A stretch of 64,000 bases of DNA from Mucilaginibacter pedocola (GTDB taxonomy: Bacteria > Bacteroidota > Bacteroidia > Sphingobacteriales > Sphingobacteriaceae): positions 1 to 64,000 of the forward strand of contig NZ_MBTF01000009.1 of assembly GCF_002013915.1 (NCBI RefSeq), read 5' to 3'. Numbering within the stretch: the first letter of the stretch is position 1; each line of letters opens with the position of its first letter. Positions 49,914 through 58,947 of the stretch are shown piece by piece. The position numbers were made by a program, and so were the translations under genes. The notes beneath the pieces were generated by a model. The model was not told where the DNA came from and searched no databases. It worked only from the letters and a program-made list of their open reading frames with translations.

Positions 49914-52601
49914 ATGACTATTGCCAAAACATATTCTCCGAAAGAAGCCGAAGACAAGTGGTACAATTACTGGTTGCAACACAATTTTTTCCGCTCGGTG
50001 CCCGATGAGCGCGAGCCTTATACCATTGTAATTCCTCCGCCAAACGTTACCGGTGTGCTGCACATGGGGCACATGCTTAACAATACCATACAGGATGTAC
50101 TCATCCGCCGCGCCCGCATGAAGGGCAAAAACGCCTGCTGGGTGCCGGGTACCGACCACGCCAGCATTGCTACCGAAGCCAAAGTTGTGGCCATGCTGAA
50201 AGAGCGCGGCATTAATAAAAAAGACCTCACCCGCGAGGAGTTCCTGAAATATGCCTGGGAATGGAAAGAGAAATACGGCGGCATCATACTGGAGCAGTTG
50301 AAGAAACTGGGCGCCTCATGCGATTGGGAACGCACCAAGTTTACCATGGACGACGACATGAGCGAAGCCGTTATCGATTACTTTGTTCGCCTGCATAAAA
50401 AGGGGTTGATATACCGCGGCGTCCGCATGATCAACTGGGACCCGCAAGGTAAAACCGCCGTTAGCGACGAGGAAGTTATCCGCAAAGAGGTTAACCAGAA
50501 GCTTTATTATATACGCTATGCTTTGAGTCCGGAGTCTAAAGCCGAAAGTCTAAAGTCAGCTTCGGACTCAGAACTTGCAACTTCAGACTTCATCACGATA
50601 GCTACCACCCGCCCCGAAACTATTATGGCGGATGCTGCGATATGTATAAACCCTAACGACGAGCGTTACCTGCACTTGCATGGCAAAAGCGTGTTCATCC
50701 CGTTGATAAACCGCGAGATACCGGTTATTTTAGACGAGTACGTTACCATGGATTTTGGTACCGGCTGTTTAAAGGTTACCCCGGCGCACGATCTGAACGA
50801 CTACGCCCTGGGCCAAAAGCACAACCTGCAGATCATTGATATTTTAAATGACGATGGTACACTGAACGAAAAAGCACAGATACTGGTTGGCGAAGACCGC
50901 TTTGCCGCCCGTAAAAAAATTGCGGTATTGCTGGAAGAAGCCGGCTCACTGGCCAAAAGTGAAGATTATACTTCGCAAATTGGCGTTAGCGAACGTACAG
51001 GTGCAGCTATTGAGCCTAAGTTGAGCATGCAGTGGTTCTGCAAAATGAAGGAGATGGCGCAGCCCGCTTTGGATTATGTTTTAGAAGGCGATGTAAAGCT
51101 TATCCCCGACAAATTTATAAACACCTACCGCCACTGGATGGAGAACGTGCGCGACTGGAACATTAGCCGCCAGCTTTGGTGGGGCCAGCGCATACCGGCG
51201 TACTACCTGCCCAACGGCGAATTTGTTGTGGCCAAAACTATTGAGGAAGCGTTAGAAGAAGCAAAACAAACCAATCCGCAACTTACCCTTGCCGACCTGC
51301 GCCAGGAGGAAGATGTTTTAGATACCTGGTTCTCATCTGGCCTTTGGCCAATATCGGTTTTTGATGGTGTGCGTAACCCGGATAATGCCGAGATAAACTA
51401 CTACTACCCTACTAACGATTTGGTTACCGCGCCGGAGATATTGTTCTTCTGGGTGGCCAGAATGATTATGTCGGGCCACGAGTTGCGTAACCAGAAGCCT
51501 TTCACCAATGTGTACCTTACCGGTATCGTTCGTGATAAGTTGGGCCGCAAAATGTCGAAACAGTTGGGCAACTCGCCCGACCCTATAGAACTGATGGGTA
51601 AATACGGTGCCGATGGCGTGCGTGTAGGTATGCTGATGTGTTCGCCTGCGGGAAACGACTTGATGTTCGACGAAAGCTATTGCGAACAGGGCCGCAACTT
51701 TGCCAACAAAATTTGGAATGCCTTTAAACTGATTCAAGGCTGGGCGGTTGACAGCAGCCTCACCAATAATAACAAAATAGCCATTGAGTGGTTCGATAGC
51801 CGCTTTAACCAGGCCATGGCCCAGATAGAGGAAGACTTCAAACAATACCGCCTATCGGAAGCCTTAATGGCCACCTATAAACTGGTTTGGGACGATTTCT
51901 GCGCCTGGTACCTCGAAATGGTGAAACCTGTTTACCAGGCCGGTGCCGAAAAGCAAAGCATAGATGCCGAAACTTACGCAGCTACCATAGGTTTCTTCCA
52001 AAACATACTGAAGGCACTGCACCCATTTATGCCTTTCCTGACCGAGGAGCTGTGGCATGATGAGCTATTTGGGGAACGCGAAGCCCTCGATTGCGTAATT
52101 GTGGCACAATTGCCCCAAATTGGGGAAATTAGCACGCAGTTAATTGCCGAAATTGAAATTGCCCAGCAGGTAGTTGCGCAGGTAAGAAATATTCGTAACA
52201 GTAAACAATTATCGCCAAAAGAGGCCCTGCCGCTTGCTGTTAAAGCAAACTCGGGCGTCGACTATATTAAATATCAACCCATAATTAAACATTTGGGGAA
52301 TATAAGCGACTTTAATATTGTTAATGAAGCGGTTGCAGGCGCAGTTAGCTTTATTGCCGGCACCGATGAGTTTTATGTTACCTTAAATATTGAAATAGAC
52401 GTAGTTGCAGAAACAGAACGCCTGCAAAAAGAGAAAACTTATCTGGAAGGTTTCTTACGCGCGGTGAACGGTAAATTGGGTAACGAGAAATTTATGGCGA
52501 ATGCGAAACCCGAGATCGTTGAAAATGAGCTTAAAAAGAAAGCGGATGCCGAATCGAAATTGAATACAGTGGAAGAAGCCTTGCGCAATTTGGCTTGTTA
52601 A
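49914..52601 (+). CDS. valS: Valyl-tRNA synthetase
   Basis: This 895-residue class I synthetase charges tRNA-Val. The HIGH motif is in PPPNVTGVLHMGHMLNNT near residue 40 and KMSKQ (KMSKS-type) in LGRKMSKQLGNSPDP near residue 545. The editing CP1 domain begins at ITIATTRPETIMADAA. A C-terminal tRNA-binding domain and coiled-coil end (KTYLEGFLRAVNGKLGNEKF) complete the protein. Residues 205-225 (SPESKAESLKSASDSELATS plus D) are encoded by a repeat and lie immediately before the CP1 domain. They are unlike family sequence. Start ATG 49914; three codons earlier a TTG is unlikely. Confidence 0.96.
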   Translation: MTIAKTYSPKEAEDKWYNYWLQHNFFRSVPDEREPYTIVIPPPNVTGVLHMGHMLNNTIQDVLIRRARMKGKNACWVPGTDHASIATEAKVVAMLKERGINKKDLTREEFLKYAWEWKEKYGGIILEQLKKLGASCDWERTKFTMDDDMSEAVIDYFVRLHKKGLIYRGVRMINWDPQGKTAVSDEEVIRKEVNQKLYYIRYALSPESKAESLKSASDSELATSDFITIATTRPETIMADAAICINPNDERYLHLHGKSVFIPLINREIPVILDEYVTMDFGTGCLKVTPAHDLNDYALGQKHNLQIIDILNDDGTLNEKAQILVGEDRFAARKKIAVLLEEAGSLAKSEDYTSQIGVSERTGAAIEPKLSMQWFCKMKEMAQPALDYVLEGDVKLIPDKFINTYRHWMENVRDWNISRQLWWGQRIPAYYLPNGEFVVAKTIEEALEEAKQTNPQLTLADLRQEEDVLDTWFSSGLWPISVFDGVRNPDNAEINYYYPTNDLVTAPEILFFWVARMIMSGHELRNQKPFTNVYLTGIVRDKLGRKMSKQLGNSPDPIELMGKYGADGVRVGMLMCSPAGNDLMFDESYCEQGRNFANKIWNAFKLIQGWAVDSSLTNNNKIAIEWFDSRFNQAMAQIEEDFKQYRLSEALMATYKLVWDDFCAWYLEMVKPVYQAGAEKQSIDAETYAATIGFFQNILKALHPFMPFLTEELWHDELFGEREALDCVIVAQLPQIGEISTQLIAEIEIAQQVVAQVRNIRNSKQLSPKEALPLAVKANSGVDYIKYQPIIKHLGNISDFNIVNEAVAGAVSFIAGTDEFYVTLNIEIDVVAETERLQKEKTYLEGFLRAVNGKLGNEKFMANAKPEIVENELKKKADAESKLNTVEEALRNLAC
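50526..50590 (+). repeat. In-frame octamer repeat inside valS
   Basis: The left part (AGTCCGGAGTCTAAAGCC, then GAAAGTCTAAAGTC) and right part (TTCGGACTCAGAACTTGC, then AACTTCAGACTT) are mirror arms of the same style as those at 36308-36415 and 10229-10702. The 63 coding bases between Leu204 and Phe226 keep the frame. Confidence 0.75.
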
Positions 52602-52704
52602 TTGCAATGATTTATGGCTGTTTATAACCTATGCGTAATTTATTGCGTATATTGAACGCCATATTTTTTCTGATTTTAATAATTTAACGGCGCGAAGTAT
52701 TAAA

Positions 52705-54513
52705 GTGGATTTTTTCAACTTCTCAATTTATAAGATACTTTCCAAGGACCAGTCGATACTCGACCAGGCGCGCATTCGTTTACTTTATTATGGTTTCCTG
52801 TTGGTATTTGTAGCACTTGGGGCTTTGTTCCTAAGTGTTTACCTGCAAGGTTTGCCTTTACTTTCGGCTACGTCGGGCATTCTGATGGTTTGCGTTGCGG
52901 GTTTATTTAAGTATCTTACTTATAAACCACAGTGGCTGCAAATATCGCACATATTGCTGGCACTGGGCACGTTGGTGAACCTGTCTACCGTGTTTGTGGT
53001 GATGCAGGACGTGAATATCATCGTCATCCAAATCATCATCCTGGTAGTTGTTTTCAGCTTTTACATGCTCGGGGTAAACTGGGGCATGTTCTACTCGCTG
53101 CTTAACTTGCTGCCCGTGCTGCTGTTTTTAGTAATGGTTTACGATCATAACTATTACATCAGCTTCAAGCCCGAGCGCGTTGACGAAGCCACCATCATCA
53201 TTGGGGTGTTCGCCAATTTTATCCTCATTATTTTTATCCAGAGCCACTTTTACACGGCCTTCCTTAAAAACATAAAGGAACTTAAAGATACCAGCGAAGA
53301 GCAGGCAGCGCTGAACATCAAATTTGAGAAAGCGATTGAGAAGGCAGAGAAATCGTCGCAGGTGCAATCGGAGTTCCTCTCTACTATGTCGCACGAGATA
53401 CGTACGCCGCTGAATGCCGTTATCGGCATGACCAATTTGCTGATGATGAACAGCCCGCGGCAAGACCAGGGCGAAAACCTGGAGATACTCAAATTTTCGG
53501 CGAATAACCTGCTGGCCATTGTTAACGACGTATTAGATTTTAACAAGATAGAATCTGGCAAAATCGTTTTCGAGAAGATAAAATTCAACCTCGTAGATCT
53601 GCTGCACAACATCTGCGGCGGACAAATGATCAAGGCTGAAGAAAAAGGGCTGCTGTTCAAACTCGACATAGATAGCGCCCTGAGGCGTAAAGTAATATTT
53701 GGCGACCCTACACGCCTTACGCAAATCATTTTCAACCTTACCAGTAACGCCATTAAGTTTACAGCTGTAGGAAGCGTGGCTGTGCGTGTTACCTGTATAG
53801 AGGACAGGCACAATACTATTACGGTAAACTTCTCGGTAAAAGACACCGGTATTGGCATCAAAAAAGAGAACCTCGAGAGCATTTTTGAGCCCTTCACGCA
53901 GGAATCTATCACCACTACCCGCCAGTATGGGGGTACAGGTTTAGGTTTGGCCATTGTGAAACGCCTGCTGGAATTACAAGGGCTGCAAATGCATGTGCAT
54001 AGCGTCGTAAACGAAGGGTCGGAGTTCTCATTCAATATGGAGTTCCCGGTATCTACCGAGGCAGTAACCGCACCTGCTCAAAAACAACAAATAGCTGCCG
54101 AAGCCGCTGCAGCCGAAGCCGATGCATTGAGCAGCCTACGTGTACTGATAGCCGAGGACAACCCGGTGAACGTAATGCTGATGAAGAAACTCTTCAGCAA
54201 ATGGAAGATAGTACCCACCATTGCCGAAAATGGCGAACGCGCTGTAGAAATTATGCAGTACGGCAATTTTGATATTATACTGATGGACCTTCAAATGCCG
54301 GTAATGAACGGTTTTGATGCTACCATCGAAATACGCAAAATGCCGGATCCGGCTAAGGCCAATATCCCGATCATCGCGCTTACGGCTTCGGCACTGTTCG
54401 ACATCAAAGACCAGGTAACCAGCGCCGGCATGAACGATTATGTGGCCAAGCCTTTCAAACCCGATGACCTGATGGAGAAGATCCAGAATTTGGTGGGTGC
54501 GAAGACGGTGTAA
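52705..54513 (+). CDS. Hybrid sensor histidine kinase/response regulator
   Basis: The 602-residue protein has about six N-terminal membrane helices (residues 20-190), then a coiled linker. The HisKA domain carries the phospho-His in EFLSTMSHEIRTPLNAVIGM near residue 235. The ATPase domain shows LTSNAIKFTAVGSV, KDTGIGIKKEN and YGGTGLGLAIVKRLLELQG. A C-terminal receiver follows with Asp in DIILMDLQMPVMNG and Lys in YVAKPFKPD. Phosphorelay output is through an unlinked partner. GTG is the start at 52705. Signal unknown. Confidence 0.93.
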   Translation: MDFFNFSIYKILSKDQSILDQARIRLLYYGFLLVFVALGALFLSVYLQGLPLLSATSGILMVCVAGLFKYLTYKPQWLQISHILLALGTLVNLSTVFVVMQDVNIIVIQIIILVVVFSFYMLGVNWGMFYSLLNLLPVLLFLVMVYDHNYYISFKPERVDEATIIIGVFANFILIIFIQSHFYTAFLKNIKELKDTSEEQAALNIKFEKAIEKAEKSSQVQSEFLSTMSHEIRTPLNAVIGMTNLLMMNSPRQDQGENLEILKFSANNLLAIVNDVLDFNKIESGKIVFEKIKFNLVDLLHNICGGQMIKAEEKGLLFKLDIDSALRRKVIFGDPTRLTQIIFNLTSNAIKFTAVGSVAVRVTCIEDRHNTITVNFSVKDTGIGIKKENLESIFEPFTQESITTTRQYGGTGLGLAIVKRLLELQGLQMHVHSVVNEGSEFSFNMEFPVSTEAVTAPAQKQQIAAEAAAAEADALSSLRVLIAEDNPVNVMLMKKLFSKWKIVPTIAENGERAVEIMQYGNFDIILMDLQMPVMNGFDATIEIRKMPDPAKANIPIIALTASALFDIKDQVTSAGMNDYVAKPFKPDDLMEKIQNLVGAKTV

Positions 54514-54520
54514 TATGCCC

Positions 54521-54609
54521 TGTCATGCAGAGGGACTAAGCATCTAATCGCAAGCTTGCAAACCCGTAATGCATAGCTTATAGATCCTTCGCTATCGCTC
54601 AGGATGACA
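54521..54609. repeat. TGTCATGC...GGATGACA inverted repeat, second copy
   Basis: It carries the same design as 25488-25584: TGTCATGCAGAGGGACTAAG and AGCATCTAATCGCAAGC at one end, CCTTCGCTATCGCTCAGGAT at the other. It lies between the convergent hybrid kinase and HsdR_N-like genes, eight bases past the kinase stop. Confidence 0.75.
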
Positions 54610-54622
54610 AAATTTTGGTATT

Positions 54623-55075
54623 TTACAACTCCTTGTAAGAAGGCAACTCCTCTAAAAACTGATAAGTTTCCTGCTCAAAATCTATCCGGCAATAGTAGTG
54701 CTGCAAGCCATTGGTGACTACCAACAGTTGCACTTTATGTACCATGTTATAGCGTGCGGCCTGGTCGAAGGTAGCCTGAGTAATGGCTACGGATGGGGCC
54801 TTGCACTCCACCAATAATATCTTCTCACCGGAGGAATTATGTACCACAATATCGGTACGGCGAGCCATGCCGTGCAGCTTTAGTCCGCCTTCCAGCTTTA
54901 TCAGCGATTTGGGGTAATGCTTATGGCGGATGATATATTGTACAAAATGCTGGCGCACCCATTCCTCGGGCGTAAGGATGATCTTGCGTTTGCGCAATTC
55001 GTCGAACACGCTCAGCTGCCCGTTATCGTCGGTTAGTTTAAAAGGATGCGGGGGGAGGTTGAGCGGCTGTAACAT
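54623..55075 (-). CDS. Type I restriction HsdR N-terminal domain protein (nuclease fold)
   Basis: The 150-residue protein is a PD-(D/E)xK nuclease-like domain (HSDR_N_2). It shows TPEEWVRQHFVQYIIRHKHYP near residue 35, then RRTDIVVHNSSGEKILLVECKAP with Asp and the Glu-x-Lys pair. The helicase and specificity parts of a restriction enzyme are absent, so it is a stand-alone protein of unknown role. Stand-alone copies beside holA are common in Bacteroidota as far as I know. It is divergent from holA across a gap filled by repeats. Confidence 0.86.
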   Translation of the reverse strand: MLQPLNLPPHPFKLTDDNGQLSVFDELRKRKIILTPEEWVRQHFVQYIIRHKHYPKSLIKLEGGLKLHGMARRTDIVVHNSSGEKILLVECKAPSVAITQATFDQAARYNMVHKVQLLVVTNGLQHYYCRIDFEQETYQFLEELPSYKEL

Positions 55076-55077
55076 TT

Positions 55078-55263
55078 AAGTCAAAAGTAAAAAGTAAAAA
55101 TTCAAAAGGAGGCCGGTGTCGGCGCTTATCTTTCCACAAACTCCGCTTTTTACTTTTAGCGTCGCCGCTGGGTTTCCTGATAAGGGGCCCTGCGGAATCG
55201 AAGCCCAAAGCCTTATCTTTCCACAAACGCTACTTTTTACTTTTAACTTTTTACTTTTGACTT
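55078..55263. repeat. AAAAGTAAAAAG inverted repeat filling a divergent intergenic region
   Basis: The left end AAGTCAAAAGTAAAAAGTAA (55078 onward) is mirrored by CTTTTTACTTTTGACTT ending at 55263. An inner direct repeat, CTTATCTTTCCACAAAC with CTTTTTACTTTTA, occurs at about 55126-55158 and again at about 55212-55243. The element spans essentially the whole region between the start codons of the HsdR_N-like gene (55075) and holA (55267). Confidence 0.75.
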
Positions 55264-55266
55264 AGC

Positions 55267-56289
55267 ATGACCGCTCTCGAAATACTGAAAGATCTTAAGG
55301 CTCGTAAATTTAAACCCCTGTACCTGCTGCATGGCGAGGAGCCTTATTTTATCGACCTGGTGAGCAACTACATCGAGCATAAGGTACTCTCTGATGCAGA
55401 AAAAGGTTTCAACCAAACCGTGCTTTACGGCAAAGATACCGATGTGATGACGGCCATTAACGCTGCCAAGCGTTATCCTATGATGAGCGACTACCAAATT
55501 GTGATGGTAAAAGAGGCGCAGGACATGAAGTGGGGAAAAGATGATGACGATAAAAAGCACATCAACCCGCTACTGGCATACCTCGAAAATCCGCTGCCAA
55601 GCACCATTTTGGTTTTCTGTTACAAATATGGCAAGTTCGATAAGCGCAAAAAAACATATAAGGCCATTGATAAGAACGGGCTCGTTTTTGAATCGGCCGC
55701 TTTGTATGATAATAAAATACCCGGTTGGATAGAGGGCTACGTGTCCGACAAAAAATATAAGATAGCCCCCCAGGCTTCGGCCATGCTTGCCGAATATTTA
55801 GGCAACGACCTCTCGAAAGTGGCCAACGAACTGGATAAGCTGATGCTGAACATTGCACAGGGCGAGGAAATAAGCCTGAAGCATATACAGGATAACATTG
55901 GCATCAGTAAAGAATACAATGTTTTTGAACTGCAATCCGCACTGGTAAGAAAGGATGCTTACAAGGTGAACCAAATTGTAAACTACTTTGAGGCTAACCC
56001 CAAGGCCAACCCTATAGTACTGGTTTTAGGCAACCTAAACAACTTTTTTACTAAGGTGCTGGCTTATCATTATGTAAAAGATAAGTCGCAACAGAACCTG
56101 GCGCGCGAGCTTGGCGTAAGCCCTTACTTTGTTAAAGATTACGAGCAAGCCGCCCGTGGCTACAGCCTCGGCAAAACATTTCAGGTAATAAGCAGCCTCC
56201 GCGAATACGACCTCAAAAGCAAAGGCGTTGATTCTAACACCGATCCGGGTGGTTTGATGCGGGAATTGATGTTTAAGATATTGCATTGA
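55267..56289 (+). CDS. holA: DNA polymerase III subunit delta
   Basis: The 340-residue clamp-loader subunit opens the sliding clamp during replication. The N-terminal domain is seen in KFKPLYLLHGEEPYFIDLVS, then KRYPMMSDYQIVMVKEAQ. The middle AAA-like lid region has GNDLSKVANELDKLMLNIAQG, and the C-terminal collar helix bundle ends with DPGGLMRELMFKIL. As expected for HolA, no functional Walker A is present. The upstream region is a dispersed repeat, so its promoter must be derived from repeat sequence or lie in the coding strand of the neighbour. Confidence 0.93.
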   Translation: MTALEILKDLKARKFKPLYLLHGEEPYFIDLVSNYIEHKVLSDAEKGFNQTVLYGKDTDVMTAINAAKRYPMMSDYQIVMVKEAQDMKWGKDDDDKKHINPLLAYLENPLPSTILVFCYKYGKFDKRKKTYKAIDKNGLVFESAALYDNKIPGWIEGYVSDKKYKIAPQASAMLAEYLGNDLSKVANELDKLMLNIAQGEEISLKHIQDNIGISKEYNVFELQSALVRKDAYKVNQIVNYFEANPKANPIVLVLGNLNNFFTKVLAYHYVKDKSQQNLARELGVSPYFVKDYEQAARGYSLGKTFQVISSLREYDLKSKGVDSNTDPGGLMRELMFKILH

Positions 56290-56862
56290 TTGCGAGCGTA
56301 ACCGCCAAATTTTCTGAACCTTGATTTTCCGATTCAAAGATTTCCTGATTGACTGTTTAGTAGAAAGTTTTTAGAACGGCAGCAGAAAAGCTTCGGGCGA
56401 AAACGGGCAGAACGTGGTGGCCTTGTGCGCGGGAAGGGCATAGGGAATGTTTGCTGAAGCGAAGGGCAAGAGCGGCGAAGCAAGGGGCAAATTTTCCCAG
56501 CCCGTGGTTCTGGCCGGTTTGCAGGGCAAAGGCTCGTGCGGCAAAGAAGCCTCTCTGCTGCCTTGATTTTTGGTTACTTTTTATCAAGAAAAAGTAACAG
56601 CCCCCTCGCGGCGAATGAGCGAGCCGATGCTTTCATTTAAGAACAGGGCATGTAAAAGCCTTCATAACCGCCTGTCCTATGAGATTGCCGCGCCGCCCTA
56701 TCACGCCGTCCCACCCACTGCGGCTCGCAATGACATGGTGGTGAAATCATCTGAAACCTGCATATCTGCACATCTTCCTTATCTTCTGCACATCCGCTCA
56801 TAAACATTTTACTCCTTTCTCCGTTTACCCTTCTGTAAAACATTAAACCCCTACTAAAAAGC
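56290..56862. repeat. 573-bp non-coding block composed of several repeat fragments
   Basis: No gene is supported. In order it holds a TTCTGAACCTTGATT fragment (56311-56325), a GC-rich stretch rich in GGGCAA/GGCAAA words (56390-56560), and a perfect 10-bp hairpin GTTACTTTTT / AAAAAGTAAC (56573-56598). A CCTATGAGATTGCCGCGCC to GCTCGCAATGACATGGTGG copy of the 19.5-kb repeat (56679-56738) and short CTGCACATC words follow. The last 60 bases presumably carry the promoter of the DUF1275 gene. Confidence 0.6.
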
Positions 56863-57618
56863 ATGTTAAGGCAACCGCAACCCAAACGTTCGTTAAAACA
56901 AAACCTGATGCTGGCATCGTCTACCGCGTTTGTTGCGGGGATAATAGATGTGGTGGGGCTGCTGGCCTTTTTGGCCTTTACATCAAACGTAACCGGGCAC
57001 GTGGCCAACCTCGCTAAAAACATTTTACAGCAGGATCTTAGCGATGTGGTAATCTTCGGCGTATGGCTCTGTATGTTCATGATGGGCTCTTTCACCTCCA
57101 GCTTTACAGTACGATCATTAAAGCATATCAGCACTTATAAGGCACACTCCGCCCCTATTATTATCGAGATAGTGGTACTGCTGTTCGTGGCCTTTTATGG
57201 CAATCATTTTTACGACGAAACCATAGAGGAACGCCGTATTGTTATCGGGGCATTATTATTTGCCATGGGGCTGCAAAACGGCCTGGTATCTAACATATCG
57301 GGCGGGCTTATTAAATCAACCCACCTTACGGGCCTGTTTACCGACCTGGGTAGTGAACTGGCCGATTGGCTTCACCCGCGTACAGAAAACAAAGAGGTTG
57401 TAAAAAACAAAATATATGTGCGCGTAACAATCCTCACTTTCTTTATTTTTGGCGGCGTGGTTGGCGGGTATTGCTTTAATCTTTACGAGTTTAAAGTACT
57501 TTACTTTGTACCGGTTATACTACTCACTATATTGTACTACGATTTGCTGCCTGTATTGTACCACAAGGTTTTCCAGGTATTTTACCCTAAAAAGCAGAAA
57601 CTATCAAAAACAAAATAA
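56863..57618 (+). CDS. YoaK family (DUF1275) membrane protein
   Basis: The 251-residue protein has six membrane helices. Family signature segments are AFVAGIIDVVGLLAF with TSNVTGHVANLA in the first loop, and GLQNGLVSNISGGLIKSTHLTGLFTDLGSELADWL in the second half, an inverted-repeat topology. Substrates of DUF1275 proteins are not established. It starts an apparent operon with the carbonic anhydrase gene 22 bp downstream, which hints at a role in inorganic carbon or anion handling. Confidence 0.88.
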   Translation: MLRQPQPKRSLKQNLMLASSTAFVAGIIDVVGLLAFLAFTSNVTGHVANLAKNILQQDLSDVVIFGVWLCMFMMGSFTSSFTVRSLKHISTYKAHSAPIIIEIVVLLFVAFYGNHFYDETIEERRIVIGALLFAMGLQNGLVSNISGGLIKSTHLTGLFTDLGSELADWLHPRTENKEVVKNKIYVRVTILTFFIFGGVVGGYCFNLYEFKVLYFVPVILLTILYYDLLPVLYHKVFQVFYPKKQKLSKTK

Positions 57619-57640
57619 ACATCATTAAACCTATATTACC

Positions 57641-58306
57641 ATGTGCGCAAAAACACTGATACACGACACCAGCCACATTACCTACGAAAGCCTTTTAGAA
57701 GGTAACCGCCAGTTTGTGGCCGACACACTACAACAAGACCCCGACTATTTCACCACGCTTGCCAACGGCCAAAAACCGCCTGTTTTATGGATAGGTTGTG
57801 CCGATAGCCGCGTGCCTGCCAACCAGATAACGCACACCAACCCGGGCGAGATATTTGTACACCGCAATATTGCCAACATGGTAATACACACCGATATGAA
57901 CATGCTGAGCGTATTGGACTATGCCGTGAACGTATTAAAGGTGAAACATGTTATAGTAACAGGGCACTACGGCTGCGGTGGCGTAATTGCCAGCATGAGC
58001 AACAAACAATTCGGGCTGATTGATAACTGGCTGCGCCACATTAAGGATGTTTACCGCGTTCACGCTGCCGAACTGAATGCTATTGAAGATGAAACCGAAC
58101 GCGCTAACCGACTGGTAGAGCTTAACGTAATAGAGAACGTAAGCAACCTGTGCAAAACCTCCATTGTGCAAAACGCCTGGAAAAACGGACAGGAACTTAA
58201 AGTACACGGTTGGGTATACAGCCTGTCTACCGGCCTTATTAACGATATGAAAGTTAGTGCCGACAATAACTCTAAGCTGGACGAGGTGTTCAGATTCGAA
58301 AAATAG
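57641..58306 (+). CDS. Beta-class carbonic anhydrase, second copy
   Basis: This 221-residue enzyme shows Zn ligands in WIGCADSRVPANQ (Cys) and TGHYGCGGV (His, Cys). It shares long identical stretches with the enzyme at 41009, such as NMLSVLDYAVNVLKVKHVIV and IDNWLRHIKDVYR, so the two arose by duplication. The ADSR motif replaces SDSR. It is paired with a DUF1275 membrane protein rather than SulP. A terminator hairpin follows. Confidence 0.95.
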   Translation: MCAKTLIHDTSHITYESLLEGNRQFVADTLQQDPDYFTTLANGQKPPVLWIGCADSRVPANQITHTNPGEIFVHRNIANMVIHTDMNMLSVLDYAVNVLKVKHVIVTGHYGCGGVIASMSNKQFGLIDNWLRHIKDVYRVHAAELNAIEDETERANRLVELNVIENVSNLCKTSIVQNAWKNGQELKVHGWVYSLSTGLINDMKVSADNNSKLDEVFRFEK

Positions 58307-58352
58307 GGATTGAGAATCAAGAGGTAAGAATCAAGATTCAAGACGAAACAGT

Positions 58353-58386
58353 AAAGCCGCGTGGGGATGCCTATGCGGCTTTGTTG
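58353..58386 (+). terminator. Terminator after the second carbonic anhydrase
   Basis: The stem AAAGCCGC / GCGGCTTT has a 14-base loop and is followed by TTGTTGTTTT. It lies 47 bases past the stop and borders the convergent gene at 58389. Confidence 0.7.
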
Positions 58387-58388
58387 TT

Positions 58389-58727
58389 TTATTTAATTTC
58401 GCCGCCGAAGATATCTCGGCTCCAACCGCGGAAGTCGTAGTATTTTCCCTTGGGTTCGCCGGTTAGGCCGTTGATGCCTTTTTTGGGGAGTACTACGGCA
58501 TGTATATAAATTACGGGCAATACGGCCAAAGCCAATAGGCCGAAAGCGTAAGCCCTGCCTAAATAGGTTGATATAGGTAAAATAATGGCAAGCGTCAGCA
58601 GGTATTTGGCCAGTTTGCGCCATTTAGGGCTTCGCTCCTCAAAATGCCCGAAGTAGATATGCCCCAGCAGGTAGAAAATTGTTACTATGGCTACGTCTAC
58701 CCATAATGTATCTGTATTCCAACTCAT
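58389..58727 (-). CDS. Small membrane protein, function unknown
   Basis: The 112-residue protein has about three membrane helices (VDVAIVTIFYLLGHIYF, YLLTLAIILPISTYL, AFGLLALAVLPVIYIHAVVL) and a cytoplasmic tail with GEPKGKYYDFRGW. It is a conserved-looking hypothetical without a family name that I recognise. It is convergent with the carbonic anhydrase gene. Confidence 0.68.
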   Translation of the reverse strand: MSWNTDTLWVDVAIVTIFYLLGHIYFGHFEERSPKWRKLAKYLLTLAIILPISTYLGRAYAFGLLALAVLPVIYIHAVVLPKKGINGLTGEPKGKYYDFRGWSRDIFGGEIK

Positions 58728-58771
58728 TGCTTTTGGTTTGGTGGAATAAAGATACTACAGGCCGTGATTTT

Positions 58772-58936
58772 TTACCGCAAAGGACGCAAAGAAAAAACGC
58801 AAAGAGAGTGAACACTAATTTCTCTAATTGAGTCGAATTACACTAATTTTTACAGATCAGGCGGCAATGTAGCCGTATCGATCTGTAATAATTCTTTTTT
58901 AATTCGTGCAATTCGCGTTCACTCACTTTGCGGTTG
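58772..58936. repeat. CGCAAAG inverted repeat with an inner TTCACTCTC-type repeat
   Basis: Outer arms are ACCGCAAAGGACGCAAAG, AAACGCAAAGAG (58774-58805) and CTCACTTTGCGGT (58923-58935). Nested inside are GAGTGAACACTAATT and AATTACACTAATTTTTACAG on one side against CTGTAATAATTC, AATTCGCGTTCACTC on the other. It fills the gap between the small membrane protein and pruA. Confidence 0.75.
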
Positions 58937-58947
58937 ATCAACCAATA

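Noticed and set aside
50526..50590. Intein or extra domain in valS
   Set aside because: The insert is only 21 residues, has no splicing motifs, and is explained by a repeat.
53250..54035. 261-codon open frame on the minus strand
   Set aside because: It is antisense to the kinase core of the hybrid histidine kinase, where all kinase motifs are intact.
54623..55075. Part of a type I restriction system
   Set aside because: Only the HsdR N-terminal nuclease-like domain is present. No helicase, HsdM or HsdS gene is nearby.
56390..56570. Degraded coding sequence in the GC-rich stretch
   Set aside because: No frame gives a recognisable protein, and word repetition (GGGCAA, GGCAAA) fits repeat DNA better.
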